From the NCBI RefSeq assembly GCF_040807025.1, contig NC_090945.1, positions 39,921,088 through 39,985,087 on the forward strand: a stretch of 64,000 nt of DNA, given 5' to 3'. The notes beneath the pieces are model-generated. The model searched no databases and was not told the origin of the DNA. It saw only the letters and a list, made by a program, of their open reading frames with translations. Origin of the DNA: Struthio camelus (taxonomy: Eukaryota > Chordata > Aves > Struthioniformes > Struthionidae). Position numbers and translations under genes: made by a program. Below, one piece after another: positions 60,901 to 64,000 of this stretch (position 1 is its first letter; each line of letters opens with the position of its first letter).

Positions 60901-63900
60901 ATGAGAGCTTATTTCACCCTTTCTTAGCAAAACTTAATCACAGTTTTAAAAGGATACTATCAAGTCTTTGAGGCCTAAGGCCTGGTTTTATTTTGGTTCA
61001 TGAGTGTACTGCTCTACCGTTCTAATTTTCCCAGAAAGTGGAAATTTTTTAGATCATATTTTCATAAAGCAGTTACGAATTAGATTTCTTAATGAGGCAG
61101 TTATCATTTCCTGTCCTGTACTTCCTAGGTTCTGTTATATAGCTCAGCGCACAGGAGAGCTGAAGAGGCAGTTCCCTCTCCAGATCCTGATCATGGCCAG
61201 TGAGAAATGTGACCTTCTTCTAGAGGGGCATAAATCTTTTTTGTTGCTTGTTTTTTCTGTCAGAAGTGGAGAGTTTATTAAATTTGAAGACCTTCATCCT
61301 AGTAAACTTAAAGATTGTTGAAAAGTTCATCCTTTAAAAATGACTTGAGAAGTACATTCTGCTTTTAAAAATGACATTTACATTTTTCTTGTAGTTTTTT
61401 ACATGCATTTTAATTACCAGGCTAGTGATGTATGTAGTATCTATAGTGCATTTGTAGTTGTAGTTGAGTATTTACAAATATTAAATCCTGATTTGCTAGA
61501 ATTTGAGAGGAAATAATCTTTGCCAATATTAGATGTTAAGGATTTAACATATAATTTAACATCTATGTTTAAGCCTCAGTTAAAATGAATAATATTACTT
61601 TAATATTTTTAAATGGCTTTTGTTAAACAGCTTGAGGTAATTCTTAAAGGAATATTAGCTAAAGAAATAAATATGTATGGAGAGGATATTCAAGCTGAAA
61701 ATAGTATGAAAGCTACATTGCACATTTTATATATTGGGCCTGTCAGTCTTGCCATGATGTCCATGTAAGTTACCAGTCTATCACCAGATTGTAACACTGC
61801 TGGTGAAATGTAATGTAATGTTGTATCTTTTTCTTTTTTTTTTTTGCCTTTGTATGGGGAATATAGGCATGATATTCATGGATGGATGTTACTGTGTGAT
61901 TGCAATCAGTGTATGCTCTGGCTTGTCTAATTAAGATGAAGAATTCTGCTACTTTTTCATGTTATGCTGCCATCTCATCTGGATTTGACCACTGTTCTGT
62001 GTGTTGATAGGTTACTATGTAGAGATATGTAGCGCTTTTATTTTGAGGGCCAGATGCTTGGCCTTCATTTTAGCTTGAACAGAATTTCTCTTTGGGATGG
62101 TTAAAGAAATTGTAATAATATTGCTGTATAATCTTGCTACCAGGCTAGAGCCAATACGAGGCATGCTTCTTCATTTAGGTAACAATGCATGATACAACTT
62201 CAATTTTAGCATTTTCTGGCTTGAAATCAACAGTTCATCTGATTGGATTGTTAGTGCTTAACTATTTTGTGACATCTGAAAACCTAGTGAAATTAACTAC
62301 TCTTTAATTATGACTGAGGAGAATTGCGTATATGTTTGGAATATGTTTCATAAACCTACGTCCTTCATTCTGATGATAGGTGAGAGGATTTTAAGTTCAA
62401 CATCTAGTTAACAGCGAGATCAGCCCTTAACACCTGTCAGCGTTTATCCTCAGGTAAAATGAATGCAGAAAGAGTATAAAGTGCTACCAAATTAGATTCT
62501 ACATGTTTGCACGCTGCACGTAGATGATTACACAGGGAAATGAGTAACAATGAGTGCTTAGGAGTTAGTTTGTTATTATGTACCTTACTGGCCCAGCATT
62601 AGAAAGAATATGTGTTACCTGAAACATTGCATTCCATATTTAAAGCTCAGACTGGCTGGCCCTGACACTTAAAATAACTGAGATGTTATTTGGCATAACA
62701 ATTTACTGTAATTTGCAGCCAATATTACAGTGAAGTATTCGCAATTAAAATGGGAAAGTAACTGCTGTGGCAAGAGATGCTTGCCTAAGCCCAGCTTTAG
62801 GAGCAAAGAATTGTTTTCAGGAACTCATTTTCCCAGGCAGGTCTGCCAGATTACTCTCTGCCTTTGCTAATTATGTGTGCAGTCTGCCTTAAGTGGTTCT
62901 GGATAGGGTTCAGTGCTGGGCTTGAATTACCAAACAACTTTCTCTTTCGTTGTAAAGAAGGGTATGGTACCTTGGAGCCTATAGCCAAAGTGCCCTAGCT
63001 ATAGCTTGTGAACTCCTCTGTGCCACATTTTAGGTGGGCTAAAAAGGAGGAGGAGTATGCTTGTTAGGAAAGCAAAACCAGGAGTACAGTTCTCTTTAAC
63101 TAATCTGTCTCTCAGCTGTGAGAGAAACTTTACTTAGATCTCTTTGTGTTCCAGTCCTAATAAACTTTGGTTAATTTTGCTCCTTTGATTAAATACTATT
63201 AATGGAGATTTAATATTTCCTGTTCTTTGTTTTGTTTTTGAGCCTGATTCCCAATAGTCAGAGGTATCCTCTGAGTCATATTTTCACTGCAGTGGGTGGG
63301 GAGCAGCAGAGATAGCCAGGAAAGATGGGTGCAAGTAGGCATGCTGGGAAGCAGAGCTCGGGAAGAGGTGGGGGCGCAGGGGCAAAACCACAATTTTCAG
63401 GTAGGCCTGGCCATTTCTCCAGTGCATTGTAGTAAAGGAAGTGAACCTCTTAGGGTGGAGTGTGGTTGTTCCTTAATTTGCAATAAAAAGTTCCTTCTTT
63501 ATGGAGCCAAAGACATTGAGAGGCGGGGGATTTCAGTTTGCCTGAATCGGACCTGACAGCTGGCTGTGTCCCTGGTGAGCAGCTGGTGCAGCCATCATGT
63601 GCTCAGGAGATGCCAGATGACATGCATACAGAAATGGAGACATTCATTGCTTTATTTGGATCTTGGGACAAATTACTGTTGATACTTTCTCATATTCCTA
63701 GTAGTTTTTCCTTTTTATCAATATTGACCCTGTTTAGGACCACAAAGGTAAGATTTAGGCTTAATGCGATGTAACTTGAAAGTTAAGTATGAAATCTGTG
63801 TGCGATGAGCTATGTTTTCCTTGATAAGTGAAAGAACTTCCAATTGCTATACGGTATTTTTATCATCTTTTTCTTCCTAATCTTCTTGGAAAGGGAAAAT

Positions 63901-64000
63901 AATCTTTCCAACCTCTGATGCAAGTCAAAGTATTGGGAAGACAAACAGACCAGGGTCTGGTCTGTTTGCAGTGGATTGAAGTATAGCTCTTTCCTAAGTG
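54911..64000. other. Intergenic region 5' of CTSO, no gene seen
   Basis: About 9 kb, AT-rich apart from the first few hundred bases. Open frames up to 107 codons on the plus strand (near 58.9 and 61.1 kb) show no domain, no exon-like splice framing and no recognisable homology. In other vertebrates a large gene-poor interval follows CTSO, which fits. I cannot rule out lineage-specific non-coding RNAs or conserved enhancers. Confidence 0.6.

Noticed and set aside
61004-61321. 105-codon plus-strand open frame
   Set aside because: No domain, no exon-like boundaries, low-complexity hydrophobic composition typical of AT-rich chance frames.

Overview
The window is vertebrate nuclear DNA, most likely from a bird. 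It has split genes with GT-AG introns, one CpG island, CR1-type LINE remnants, and introns short for these genes. The species cannot be named from the sequence. I rebuilt three complete protein-coding genes exon by exon. In each, the reading frame carries across every junction and the product length equals or nearly equals the mammalian protein.

Layout. 1-4.1 kb is non-coding. 4.1-21.4 kb holds ASIC5 on the minus strand: ten coding exons, 505 aa, an acid-sensing/bile-acid-sensitive ion channel subunit. 21.4-30.5 kb is a head-to-head intergenic region with two old CR1-like remnants. 30.5-42.4 kb holds TDO2 on the plus strand: twelve exons, 406 aa, tryptophan 2,3-dioxygenase. 42.4-44.5 kb is the convergent interval between TDO2 and CTSO. 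44.5-54.8 kb holds CTSO on the minus strand: eight exons, 314 aa, cathepsin O, starting inside a CpG island at about 54.14-54.91 kb. 54.9-64 kb is AT-rich intergenic DNA with no gene that I can support.

ASIC5-TDO2-CTSO is the known vertebrate gene order (human 4q32.1). The three genes form no operon or joint pathway: a DEG/ENaC cation channel, the heme enzyme opening the kynurenine pathway, and a lysosomal papain-family protease. Key residues are intact in all three (GAS filter and HG motif in ASIC5; heme and substrate residues in TDO2; Gln/Cys/His/Asn in CTSO).

I found no new multi-gene system. The points most worth checking are an upstream ORF ending on the TDO2 start codon (ATGA overlap), a TATA box and 5' non-coding exon predicted for ASIC5, three replacements at normally conserved positions of CTSO, a 24-bp perfect palindrome, and a roughly 320-bp A/T-only tract in an ASIC5 intron.
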